DNA of 64,000 nt from Protopterus annectens (Eukaryota > Chordata > Ceratodontiformes > Protopteridae). Position 1 is the stretch's first letter. Every line of letters starts with the position of its first letter. The stretch is taken from NCBI RefSeq assembly GCF_019279795.1, contig NC_056749.1, positions 575,024,247 to 575,088,246 on the forward strand. Reading direction: 5' to 3'. Both the position numbers and the translations under genes were made by a program. This document shows positions 54,219 to 64,000 of the stretch, piece by piece. The notes below the pieces were generated by a model. It was not told the origin of the DNA. It did no database searches and saw only the letters and a program-made list of their open reading frames with translations.

Positions 54219-57066
54219 CAGAGTATACCAAAGAGGAAGGAAAAATTATCAGAGAAAGCTAGCTGAGTCAAGGTAAGAGAAGGTAGCCTAAGGAGGAGAG
54301 GGTAAGAGAGAACTTCAAAAAGGAAGAAAGGGATAGGAGTAGGAAAGGTGAAATAGGAAGAATTAGGTAGAAGTAAATACTAGCACAATAACTATTGATG
54401 GGGAAGGTAGAAGTAAATACTAGTACAATAAGTATTGATGTGGACAGGGTGACATCTAGTGGGCAAAAGCAGAGGTGCAGTAAAATTCACATGGGCTCTC
54501 AGGAAGTAAAACTAGACTAATGGGAGAGAGAGCACAAGCTAAGTAACAGTCTAAGGTAAGGGAGGGAAAGGTAATAAAGGAGTAAGGGGGGGTTGCTGCT
54601 GGCAAGCTTGGCTGGGAGCAAACAAAAAGCTTAGCAGGGTTAAGTTGGTTATAAATTACAACTCCATGATATAGGTAGACATACTTTCTTGATATCTTGA
54701 GGTAGTGGGTTGCAGAAGAAGGCAATGTTTTAGACTTTTCCAAGGGTAGTAGGCAGAAAGTACCCTAGTAGAGTTAGTAGAGGGATTCAACCCAGGCAAA
54801 AAACACAGGGTATATCCAGGAGATAGCTAATACAGGAGGAAAAGTGGAAAAAATAAAATAATGTTAAAGAGAAAAAAATACAGTGTTTCTAATACAGTGC
54901 AGATAAAACAGGTTATTCAAGTACTATACTTTATAATATAACACATAAGATTACAGTTAGTCAGGCAAGGTCAAGCAGTTTCATTAAGTGAAGTAAGCGT
55001 TTAGGCATAGCACATAGTATAGATACACTGCGTTAAATGGCTGCATCCACAGTAGATAATGCAACATAAGTTAAATAGCAAGCTTTTCCATTTAATGGCA
55101 AAGGGAGACATAGAGGTGAGCAATTACTCCATATGAGTTATAACTAGATTGAGTGTCGAGTTTAGGGAAGCCCTTAATTGAGTAAGATCCCAGCCCAATC
55201 TGCACGTGTAAGGCCACTCCAAATTACACGCAGTTCAGGTAAATGGCAGGTAAAATACAATTAAGTTTTAACAATATTAATCTGGTATATAGAGGTTAAA
55301 TACCCCTAGCAGGATTAAAATCCTTGGACTGTCACCCAAAGAAATTCCAAATAATATCAGTATAAGGACCAAGAGAGATTAAGTAGCCTTGCATCAGTGG
55401 CTAATCAGTACTTGTTTAGTCAAAAACAGGGTTAAGAAAAAACAAAAAACAAACACCAAAAAGGCTGAACTCTTCAAAAGCACAGCAGTTAGCTACATTT
55501 AACAGATAAAAACTATTGAAATCAAAGCTGACACGCTGTCGCTACAGTAGGTACACAGTCATCAAGCTAAAATCAGCTACGCAACCTTATCGGTGAAGAA
55601 ACTATGCATGTATCAGCATAAAAAAAAGCAGAATAGTAGGTATGGCGTTAACATTACATTAGGATATACTGCTATACATATTCAGTTTGGGCAGTTGTTA
55701 TGCACCTTCAAATAAAGAGTTTAAGAGCAGTCGCTAAAAGCAGCATACATAACAAAAGCAAACCTCACAGATGTTCGTACAGGGAATAGCGTTAGAGAAA
55801 TCTCAGTTCAGAAACAAAAAAGGAAAAAAAAACAAACGCATTCACGTTTACAGGAATTCGGCAAAACACAAATTACAAAATATAAGCCATACACCTCTAC
55901 TGAGAAACGTCTCTAAAAATAAAACAAACTAGCAAGTAAAAACTTACTACAGATAAGAGCGCACAGCCAAGAACGCACAGCAGCAGAGAGGTGGGCTGAT
56001 TTAAAGATGGCGCCCTGGGGATTAGGAGGGACTTTAAAAACTTACAGAGGAAGTACCTGGGAGGGGGAGGAGTAGGGATAGGAAAAAGCCAGGTATAGAC
56101 TGGAAGGGGTGTTTACTGTTGTATAGAGGAGGGGAATACTAAATCCTAAACAGATATAGGAATAAGAAAGCTAGAAAGAATATGTTACGGTAGTAAAAAT
56201 ACAGGAGTAAGAAGGGGGATATTAGGAAGATATAAAAGATAGGGGAACAGAGAGGATAATAGAGATTTAACAGAGAGTAGAAGTAGGTAGAACCAGGTAT
56301 AAACAATATATATGAAAAAGGAATATAATATGTAAGTAAACCTGGATACAGATAAGACGGGGAGAGAAACCAAGAAGATCCAGAAAAGATAGGAGACAGA
56401 GCACAGAGTATACCAAAGAGGAAGGAAAAATTATCAGAGAAAGCTAGCTGAGTCAAGGTAAGAGAAGGTAGCCTAAGGAGGAGAGGGTAAGAGAGAACTT
56501 CAAAAAGGAAGAAAGGGATAGGAGTAGGAAAGGTGAAATAGGAAGAATTAGGTAGAAGTAAATACTAGTACAATAACTATTGATGGGGAAGAATTAGGTA
56601 GAAGTAAATACAATAAGTATTGATGGGGACAGGGTGACATCTAGTGGGCAAAAGCAGAGGTGCAGTAAAATTCACATGGGCTCTCGGGAAGTAAAACTAG
56701 ACTAATGGGAGAGAGAGCACAAGCTAAGTAACAGTCTAAGGTAAGGGAGAGAAAGGTAATAAAGGAGTAAGGGGGGGTTGCTGCTGGCAAGCTTGGCTGG
56801 GAGCAAACAAAAAGCTTATCAGGGTTAAGTTGGTTATAAATTACAACTCCATGATATAGGTAGACATACTTTCTTGATATCTTGAGGTAGTGGGTTGCAG
56901 AAGAAGGCAATGTTTTAGACTTTTCCAAGGGTAGTAGGCAGAAAGTACCCTAGTAGAGTTAGTAGAGGGATTCAACCCAGGCAAAAAACACAGGGTATAT
57001 CCAGGAGATGGTACAGATAAGAGCGCACAGCCAAGAACGCACAGCAGCAGAGAGGTGGGCTGATTT
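54219..57066 (-). repeat. Large direct duplication in the LINE 5' UTR
   Basis: 54219-54830 and 56403-57008 are near identical (about 600 bp). A second shared block, CAGATAAGAGCGCACAGCCA onward, lies at 55953-56003 and 57013-57066. The order suggests two 5' UTR monomers, the outer one lacking the 54831-55950 block. LINEs of several families carry repeated promoter monomers. Confidence 0.75.
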
Positions 57067-57190
57067 TAAGCTACACTTAAGGCAGTTTCTCTGCTTAGGC
57101 AGAATCCCAAAATATTTCAAGAAAGATATCACTTTAATCAAGGAAGAAGTGATTTCTTGTTTGTAACTGTCATTGACTCTAGACATTTCC
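57063..57190 (-). pseudogene. Merlin transposase N-terminal zinc-ribbon piece
   Basis: On the minus strand SSLIKVISFLKYFGILPKQRNCLKC, like the helix plus first Cys pair of a Merlin zinc ribbon, ending at the LINE junction. The other half of the ribbon (WKCTAKECRRKNG) resumes at about 50050, supporting one gene split by the insertion. Confidence 0.55.
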
Positions 57191-57842
57191 TTTGATTTTG
57201 TACAGCAGCAAATCCTTCAGTAGCTCCTGGCAGTTGTCTGTTAATTTCAAACTAAAACAAATAAAGGCAGAGCCTGCTATTTTCATACAGAAAATACAGT
57301 TCATAAAATGAACTGCAAAGACTAACCTGCATTTCAGAGAGCAGGAAACTTGCCTTTCATCAATACCTTGTTAAATGCTACTTTTTCTCCTTCGCTGTTT
57401 CCTGATAATGTGCGTTTGCAAGAGAACCTTCAGTCCACCTTACCTTAAGATATTTCCCTTTGCCTTAGGGCAAGAATCAGTTTATTAAAGGCCTGCATCA
57501 TTTAATTGCTTTAACTCTGGAGCCTCACAGTCTCTAGAACACTCACAAGTCTCATGTTAATCAACAAGCAATGTATGCATGTCACAGTCAAATCTGCATG
57601 GCATGTCAGTTATGCATCATTTGCATGCTACATTACAGCCATTAGGTATGTCAATCACTCTGGCCATGCCTATTCCTGAGAAAAATGACCGAGGGGGTCA
57701 ATACTGTAAAACAAAGCCCCTCATATAATGAATGAGCAGTTTCAAATTGTTTGTGACACTCTGTATTACCACATAACCCTGACTCATATTCATCTGTACA
57801 TACCATACCAGTATTCTCAATGTCTACCATATAATAAACATA
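57191..57842. other. No gene recognised
   Basis: Possibly 5' flank of the Merlin element. No terminal repeat found. Confidence 0.4.
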
Positions 57843-57910
57843 TCCAGGGTTAGGGGTGGTGCTAGCATTTTGGGGGCCTCCAGCAAGTTTTAAGTTGGGG
57901 ACCCTACTCA
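57843..57910. repeat. Possible hAT terminal inverted repeat
   Basis: CAGGGTTAGGGGTGGTGCTAG followed by CATTTTGGGGGCC resembles termini of ZMYM-type hAT elements (CAGGG start). The partner end near 61200-61700 was not found. Confidence 0.3.
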
Positions 57911-58024
57911 GGAGAATAGAAAGTGTGAATACATTGCTGTTACCCCCCCTTCCCTCCCAAGCTCATACAGCACCATTTAATAACCAGTAACAGTGGTACT
58001 ACATTCAGATCATTAAGAATTAAT

Positions 58025-58250
58025 GTGCAAAGGTACACACTGGCATTTAGTTACCAGTGTTACATTATGACAAGCCTTTGTACCACAGCAAGGTAGCCAG
58101 TCAATGGTGCATGCACATTGACTAGCATTTAGTACCATTGTTACATTATGACAAATCCTTGTACCATGACAAGGTACCCACTCACAGGTGCACACAGTGA
58201 CTGGCATTTTGACAAACCCCTGTACCATAGCAAGGTAACTACTCAGGTGT
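58025..58250. repeat. Three-copy tandem repeat of about 70-85 bp
   Basis: The unit includes ATTATGACAAGCCTTTGTACCA and AAGGTAGCCACTCA-type sequence, at about 58060, 58145 and 58215 with length differences. A diverged single copy lies at 40700-40745. Confidence 0.65.
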
Positions 58251-58787
58251 ACATACATCTGGACATTCTGTGAAAAGCTTAGGCAGTTGAGTAGAATGCA
58301 ACCTTTGTGACTCATTTTTGATCTGTTCCTCATAATGTGTAGTTCTCTTTTTTTTTTTTTTTTTGTGACAACATTGCGGATTGAGTTCACTAAATAATGA
58401 CAGGCATTTGAGTTGGACATCATATCCTTCAGAAAATGCATGGTGAAAGCTTTTATTCTGGCAACTTACATTTATAAGAATAATATTTAAAATGTGTCCT
58501 GATTTTTGGGGCTGTGCACCCATTAACTTTGACTTTGTCTAGATTCTTTGTGCCATGATAATGAGAGCTATGACTGGCAATACAGCCTGAGGCAGACAGT
58601 CAAACACACAAGCACAAAAGAGCAATGGGGATTACTGAGTCTGACACAGGCAGACTCAAACCCAGAGAGAAGCAGGTGAAGTCAAGAACACCATAGTGTA
58701 ATTCGCCTTCAATGTGCTGTTAACTCCTCATCTTTTCTGATTGCTAATGGCACTAAACATGGCAGAAAGCTTCTTCCTGTGTTTCCA
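58251..58787. other. No gene recognised
   Basis: Contains a T-run at about 58349-58365. No coding motif seen. Confidence 0.4.
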
Positions 58788-59396
58788 TGCTGGCATCATG
58801 ACGTGTCCTGCTGCTCCCAACTGCGCTGGCCTCACGACACGCCCTGCTGCTCCCAACTGTGCTGGTCTCATGGCGCAACCTGCCGCTCCCACACTGTGCT
58901 GGCCTCACGGCGCGCCCTGCCGCTCCCACACTGTGCTGGCCTCACGGCGCGCCCTGCCGCTCCCACACTGTGCTGGCCTCACGGCGCGCCCTGCCGCTCC
59001 CACACTGTGCTGGCCTCACGGCGCGCCTGCCGCTCCCACACTGTGCTGGCCTCACGGCGCCCTGCCGCTCCCACACTGTGCTGGCCTCACGGCGCGCCCT
59101 GCCGCTCCCACACTGTGCTGGCCTCACGGCGCGCCCTGCCGCTCCCACACTGTGCTGGCCTCACGGCGCGCCCTGCCGCTCCCACACTGTGCTGGCCTCA
59201 CGGCGCGCCCTGCCGCTCCCACACTGTGCTGGCCTCACGCGCCCTGCCGCTCCCACACTGTGCTGGCCTCACGGCGCCTGCCGCTCCCACACTGTGCTGG
59301 CCTCACGGCGCCCTGCTGCTCCCAACTGCGCTGGCCTCACGGCGCGCCCTGCCGCTCCCACACTGTGCTGGCCTCACGGCGCGCCCTCCCATTCCA
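58788..59396. repeat. GC-rich minisatellite, 37-bp unit, about 16 copies
   Basis: The unit is CCTGCCGCTCCCACACTGTG followed by CTGGCCTCACGGCGCGC. The first two or three and the penultimate copies are variants (CCCAACTGCG instead of CCCACACTGTG); several copies lose 1-3 bases in the GCGCGC junction. It has CpG-rich junctions and a GC content far above its surroundings. The unit has no stop in any plus frame, so all three frames appear open; I do not regard these as genes. Confidence 0.9.
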
Positions 59397-59599
59397 AGCT
59401 GCCTTTTGCTAAAATCCTGCTAGTTTCCTCATCATTGTTCTATTTGGTCCTACCTGCTGGAGTAAGCAAAAAATCAGTTAATACAAAGCATGCTATACAA
59501 GCCATGCTAAGGTGCTACCTGAAATTTACTGCCTTACAGCATTATAAAAGATTACTGGAAAGGGAATATGAGCACATACCAAGAGTTTTACTTGGTTCT

Positions 59600-61160
59600 T
59601 CTGAATTTTCTTCCAGACAAAGTTTGCAATGAGGCTACCATGTGATAAACCTTTTCTCTCTTAATGCTCAATTGAGAGCATAGCTAAGCCTGGAAGTGTC
59701 TCCTGACTCATTGGTGAATGTAGGTATGTCTTTGAGTTTCAATTTAGAAAAACTGTGTTCTGTAGTAACCACTGTAACAGGTGCAGTGAAATAAATGTGC
59801 AGTGAAACATAAATATTTATATAGATGTCTTGCAAGTGGTTGCAAATTAGGAAATGTAACAGTCAGTGGTGGTGATGATTCATTATCAATTATTTGAGAA
59901 ATGCTTTTCAGTTTGTGTTCAAGGTCAGAGTCATCAGTGTCCCAGTGGCCAGTTATCCTGTCAGTTGTTCTTTCAGATCCTTGCAGTGTTGAGCAATGCA
60001 TCTTCTGAAACTTCACTCAAGGCTTTACTATTTTATAAAAATCCAAAGGCCTTGTTAAACTCTGAAAGTTGCTCAAACCAGTCAGCAAATGATTGGATTG
60101 CTGTGTCCAGCAAAACATTGAAAAACTCTACACATTGTTTTACCATTGGATCCTGTATAGTCTCATCTTCTCCTTCATAATCAAATAAGCACTTGATTTT
60201 CCTCTGCCTCTTTTCTTGAAATGTGGTGCCCAACATCCAGTTCTTCTGCTGCCTTGAAGGCTTCACCCATGGCATGTGAAATCCTGTCTCTCTGTAATTC
60301 TTCAGCAAGTCCATAGTTGATGCCAGCACTTTGACACATGTAGAAATATCAACTGATGGACTCTACAGAACTTTGCTTGCATGATTTACCTGTCAGCACA
60401 TCATACCAAACCACTAAACGTACAATCAATTGGTATGACATAATTTCTGAGCACAGTCCCCCTTTGTTGTTGATACATTACAGCATTACTTGTATGTAAA
60501 GCTTCACCTACCTCCTGTAATGCTTCCATGACTCCTTTCAACTGAAATTTTACTGCCTTGATAGTGTCTATCCTGCATTCAAAGTGAGTCTCTGATAGTG
60601 GCTTCACAGTGATGTTTGTGCTGTTTCAATATCTGCCATTGGCTCGCTGATGATGAACAGAGTACGTAAATGTCCTGCAGACATCCAAAGAATGACACTG
60701 CCTGTAGTAATGAATGTGCCAGATCACCAACTATAAGATTAAATTATGGCAGGTACGTGGCACATAAATAGCCCTTGAATTAATCTGTTTTATCCAGACC
60801 TGCACTCCAGCTGGTTTCCCCTTCATGTTGCTTCCATTGTCGTATCCTTATCCTGGACAGTCATTAATGTCCAGTTGATTTTGTAGAGTCTGAAGAAGTG
60901 CTTCTGCAAGTCCTGCCCCAGTTGTATCATTCATGGGCACAAATCCCAGAAAGTGTTCCTCAACTGTGGCTGCAGTCTTTGAAATAGCCACATAATTAAC
61001 TATTAGTCATTTGGTCTTGATTGCTGATGTCTGGTGTGCAATCAAGAATCATGGAAATGTACCTAGTAGCCTTTCCTTTCTCGACAATGGTCCTTGAAAC
61101 AGCATTTGCAATCAGCTGGATAATTTCATTCTGTACGTCCTTCCCAAGTTAATGATCCAT
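59600..61160 (-). pseudogene. hAT transposase relic (ZMYM1-like)
   Basis: On the minus strand: ILDCTPDISNQDQM, HFLGFVPMNDTTGAGLAE, YDNGSNMKGKPAGVQ, SETHFECRIDTIKAVKFQ, YRETGFHMPWVKP, FQEKRQRKIKCLFD, SFADWFEQLSEFNKAFGFL and, at the end, TAPVTVVTTEHSFSKLKL (the hAT C-terminal dimerisation motif, 59800-59740). The order is that of ZMYM1/TTF-type hAT transposases, of which many vertebrate genomes have decayed copies. Several frames and stops are involved; no activity is expected. Confidence 0.75.
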
Positions 61161-61369
61161 TAGTTAATTACATCTAATACAATGTAAATGTTTAACCATG
61201 ACAGAATCAAACTGCGACAAAAGTTGCAATTGGCCTAAAATTGCCATTGCTATACGTGTACAGGGCATCACAGAATGCATGTTACTTTCAGCCAAGAACT
61301 GGACAATAGCTATAATGCCTTCTAACACACCACTGAGTTCTCTTTCAACCACTACTTATCTCTTACCAT

Positions 61370-62090
61370 CCACTGTGACTTTTTTGCTTACTCAGTCTGG
61401 TGAGGGGGACATCAGTGTGCCTCAATGTAAAATCACCAATGACAAGGAAATGTGACTGTGCACTGGTATGCCTTTAGAACTTAGTAGTAGAGGCACTGGA
61501 TGCAGTCTTACTATGTGTAGCTGTGGGTTGTGTTTTTAAGAGTGTTTACATGATGGCTGAGGAGACTTCCTTTGACTATACTGTGCAGAAGGTCTTATGT
61601 TGAGGCACTTACAGGTAACCTTCCTAAGATACTAAGTAGTTGTATGTGTAGGGTCTTTACCCTATGCAGTAGGCATGGTGCAAGTGTCACGGACGACCTC
61701 TATAGGATTAGTTTTGGTTGTACAAGAGATTTTTGCCTCCAGCGTTGAAGTATGTGAGAGGTGTAAATGCACTAACAAACCACTTATTCTTAATAAAATA
61801 ATGTACGAGGCAGTTGCTACAATACCTCAGAATATCTACCTCAGACTGGCAGCAGACACAGAGGAAGTGCATATCCTTAACTACTGATCTACTAGGAAGG
61901 AATGAGGGAAGTTTAGTGACTGAATAGTCAATAAGACAAAGAACATTTATGAGCATTGCTCAGCTATGTGCAAACAAAATGCTCTAGAAGTTAAAAACTG
62001 TGTAGCCAGTAATGCCACTAGAGTGTAGACCACAAACCTTTTTAATGTAAAATAACTGATTTGGAGCTGAAGTGCTTAAAGGAGAACCAC
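61370..62090 (-). pseudogene. Old CR1 ORF1 and 5' UTR relic
   Basis: Plus-strand CAGTCTGGTGAGGGGGACATCAGTGTGCC aligns to the ORF1 esterase segment at 4067-4098; TGTACGAGGCAGTTGCTACAATACCTCA (about 61803) aligns to the zinc-ribbon segment at 4480-4507; GAGTGTAGACCACAAACC...GTAAAATAACTGATTTGGAG (62018-62066) aligns to the 5' UTR repeat. It is therefore a colinear but decayed 5' portion of a CR1. Confidence 0.65.
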
Positions 62091-62225
62091 ACCCACAGAC
62101 TGAAAGAACATGTGTAGTTCATCAAGTTTTGATATTTCCTATATTTTAATAGCACTCTGGGACCATTTACAGTTTTTTTTGAAAATGTTATACGTAATTC
62201 ACTCTTAGCACATGGGGGCTAGCAT

Positions 62226-63325
62226 GTTGAAATGGTTTCATAGGTTCATAGGTTCATACTAGGCTATCTGCCCTAGGGCATTTATAAGCCTAGCCAGTGT
62301 GTGTGTGGCTTTCACCACCCCTTAGGATGAGAATACTATACCCAATAGTTTGCTGTGCCTCTGTCCAGAAGTGATACAGAGATGATTCCCGGGGTAAACC
62401 TACGATCTCCCATCCACTCGTCAAGATTTCTCTTGAACAGAGTCAGTGAGGGGCTCTGCCTCACATGGACTGGGATTCTGTTCCATAGTGTAGGGAGTCT
62501 GGGTGATGAATCTGTCCCTCCAGCATGTCCTATTTATATCCGTGTTGAGGTTTAAGTCTCTTGCTCTCGTGGCTCTGGTGGATTTGGATTTTTTGAGGTG
62601 GAGCATGTCCATTAATTCCGGGTTGGACATGGCCTTGTATGTCAGGCACAGATCACCTCTGAGCAGATGGTATGCGACTGAATAGAGCTGGAGTTTCTAA
62701 AGTCGGGCATCGTATGACATATGTTTGAGCCCCTTTATCCTTTTGGTGAGGAACTTTTGGGGTCTTTCCAACTGCTGAAGGTGTCGGGTAAGGTACATTC
62801 CGAATGGGGCGTTGTACTCAATCATTGGTCTGATAAGTGAAGAGTACAGGGGTACAATGACCTCTCCTGATCTGGATGTGAATCCCTTCATGATCAGGTG
62901 GGCAATGTAAAAGGTCTTCCTAACCACTTTGGCAATGTGAGTGTCAAAAGAGAGGTTACTGTCAACTTGGGTCCCCAGGTCCCTGATAACTTCTTCCGTG
63001 TTTAATGGATTACCACCTATGTGGTAATTAGGGGTTACCTTGTTTTTCCCAAAGGGTATGACTATACATTTGTTGGCATTTAGTTTAAGGCCATGGCTCT
63101 GGCACCAGTTATCCATTTCTATGAGACTTTTCTGGAGGATGTCTGTGTCTGATGGAGTGTCAATTATGGTGCCCAGTTTGCAGTCATCTGCAAATTTTGT
63201 CAGCCACAATCCCCCTATGTTTGCCTGCACTTCAGAAAAATAAATGCCGAACAAGAGGGGGCCCAGGACTGAGCCCTGTGGGACACGCTCGTGACCGGCT
63301 TAGTCTGACATGGCACCAGCAGTCT
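62226..63325 (-). mobile_element. CR1 LINE 3' portion, 5' truncated
   Basis: About 1.1 kb, minus strand: GSVLGPLLFGIYFSEVQAN, LTKFADDCKLGTI (catalytic Asp pair intact), NANKCIVIPFGKNKV, NYHIGGNPLNTEEVIRDLG, RKTFYIAHLIMKGFTSR, then C-terminal blocks and a tail with three iterations of the ATAGGTTC-type octamer (62231-62252). A 185-residue stretch (63254-62697) is fully open. Highly similar to the element at 665-1740, so a recent insertion. Confidence 0.85.
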
Positions 63326-63789
63326 CCTGCTATCCCACAATGCAGTGTTTGTCTCAAAACCATGACATCATGCAGGCGTCCCTGTTCCACAGTTGCTGTC
63401 GCAGTATTTACTTAACATGCATCCACTCTGTTGCTTCAATCACAAACTTTTTACAAAACAATGGTTGCTTTTCAGTGGCTAATTATACCACAAGCAGCTG
63501 AAATTCCAAAGAGCAGACTTTCAAAGTTTTTTTTACTGCAACTTCTTGTTAGACTTGCAAAATTTTGTCTCTTGTTATCCTTGGCTTGTAGTTCTATTCA
63601 TCTCCCCTCCCCTTCACACCACCTCCCTAGCTGTCAGAGAGCTGTCGGTAATTTGAGCTGCTTACTGCTGTGATTGACATTTCACAGCAGGATTCTTGAG
63701 TAATTGCCTGCTTACCTCTTCTAGTCTTACTCTGACAGTGGGACATTTTTTTAGCTGCACCACAGGCTGTCATCAAATTGCTATCCATG
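63326..63789. other. No gene recognised
   Basis: Spacer between the truncated 5' end of a CR1 and a PLE 3' end. No motif was found. Confidence 0.4.
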
Positions 63790-64000
63790 CTCAATAGCAC
63801 TTCAGCAGGAAAAACCATGAAACCATGAAAAACTGAAAAACCACGAAAAACTGGAACACAGCAACACTTTATTCCGGTACCTCGGCGAAATGCCTTCAAA
63901 GGAATAAGTTACAATCACAGGTTTCATCTATTTATACTGTGCATAAAGTAATTAATCAATTAGCATAATTGATTCAAAGAAATTACCACAATTACATAGA
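63790..64000 (-). mobile_element. PLE 3' end, running off the window
   Basis: On the minus strand: AATTGATTAATTAC, a TATAAATA box, TTTGAAGGC...GAGGTACCGGAATAAAGTG, then a GAAAAACTGGAACACAG segment. This is the same order as in 23330-23440 (GAAGGCGAACTGCTTTGGTACC...AATAAAG). The coding part would lie beyond position 64000. Confidence 0.6.

Larger units (their letters stand above)
50065..57062 (-). mobile_element. L2/jockey-type LINE of about 7 kb inserted in Merlin
   Basis: Minus strand: a 5' UTR rich in CT with a large internal duplication (57062-53600), endonuclease (53544-52993), RT (51945-50611), and a 3' end AGACTAGCCCGGTCAACAAATG followed by a (TAAA)-like run (50095-50075). The flanks read TGTAGCTTAAAATC on one side and TGTAGCTCATAAATC on the other (minus strand), a likely diverged target duplication of about 14 bp. 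Both flanks are Merlin coding sequence in the same strand. Confidence 0.75.

Noticed and set aside
53620..54231. Small Leu/Ser/Pro-rich minus-strand open frames
   Set aside because: They arise from CT-rich 5' UTR sequence of the LINE and have no recognised domain.
58741..59632. Three overlapping Pro/Ala/Cys-rich open frames of 214-257 codons
   Set aside because: They are produced by a 37-bp minisatellite that lacks stops in every plus frame; composition mirrors the repeat and no domain is present.
1..64000. CRISPR arrays, operons, bacterial promoters or prophage
   Set aside because: No regularly spaced repeats with unique spacers and no prokaryotic gene organisation; the content is vertebrate repeat DNA.

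Overview
The window looks like transposon-dense vertebrate DNA, probably a non-mammalian vertebrate (a fish outside the teleosts, a lungfish/coelacanth-type lineage, or an amphibian). This rests on the mix of element families: CR1 and L2-type LINEs, an RTE LINE, Penelope-like elements (PLEs), a tRNA-derived SINE, Merlin, hAT and Kolobok-like DNA transposons, and gamma-type endogenous retroviruses (ERVs). Introns, splice-like sites, tRNA-derived SINE architecture and the absence of operons all argue against a prokaryote. I cannot name the species. A 500-N gap (23865-24364) and a long poly-C/poly-T tract (about 30986-31170) point to a draft long-read assembly.

Layout. 1-5765: a near full-length CR1 LINE on the minus strand (5' UTR tandem repeat, ORF1 with a zinc-ribbon and SGNH esterase, ORF2 with endonuclease and RT), disabled by frameshifts, stops and loss of one catalytic Asp. 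5983-7830: a 5'-truncated PLE on the plus strand with RT plus GIY-YIG endonuclease, split by one stop. 9328-9845: CR1 fragment. 11041-11310 and 20998-21302: exon-like pieces of a decayed THAP-type gene, between which lies ERV copy 1 (12462-20873, plus strand). ERV copy 1 has 427-bp LTRs with 5 differences by eye, a 5-bp target duplication GATGC, broken gag-pol and an intact 475-codon env. 22470-23864: a CR1 fragment split by a small inverted-repeat PLE with a 13-bp target duplication, then the gap. 25147-33381: ERV copy 2 on the minus strand, older, every gene broken, with its gag/pro part replaced by poor-quality sequence.

33450-43840 holds decayed CR1 and L2 pieces and long stretches without any recognisable gene. 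44150-45960: a Kolobok-like transposase relic abutting an hAT N-terminal relic. 46250-48560: an internally deleted RTE LINE with a (CA)40 repeat inside its ORF. 49013-49165: a tRNA-derived SINE whose tail matches the CR1 3' end. 49300-57190: a Merlin transposase gene cut in two by an L2-type LINE of about 7 kb. 57843-61160: hAT relic, with a 37-bp GC-rich minisatellite next to it. 61370-63325: two CR1 pieces. 63790-64000: a PLE 3' end running off the window.

I see no intact host gene. The only long intact ORF with a recognisable function is the env of ERV copy 1. The most unusual points are in that provirus: a domain between protease and RT with two H-x-[T/S]-h motifs 61 residues apart, resembling the 2H phosphoesterase signature; a gag-pol junction made of one in-frame UGA followed by CUA, the classic readthrough context; and an undamaged env beside a heavily damaged gag-pol.
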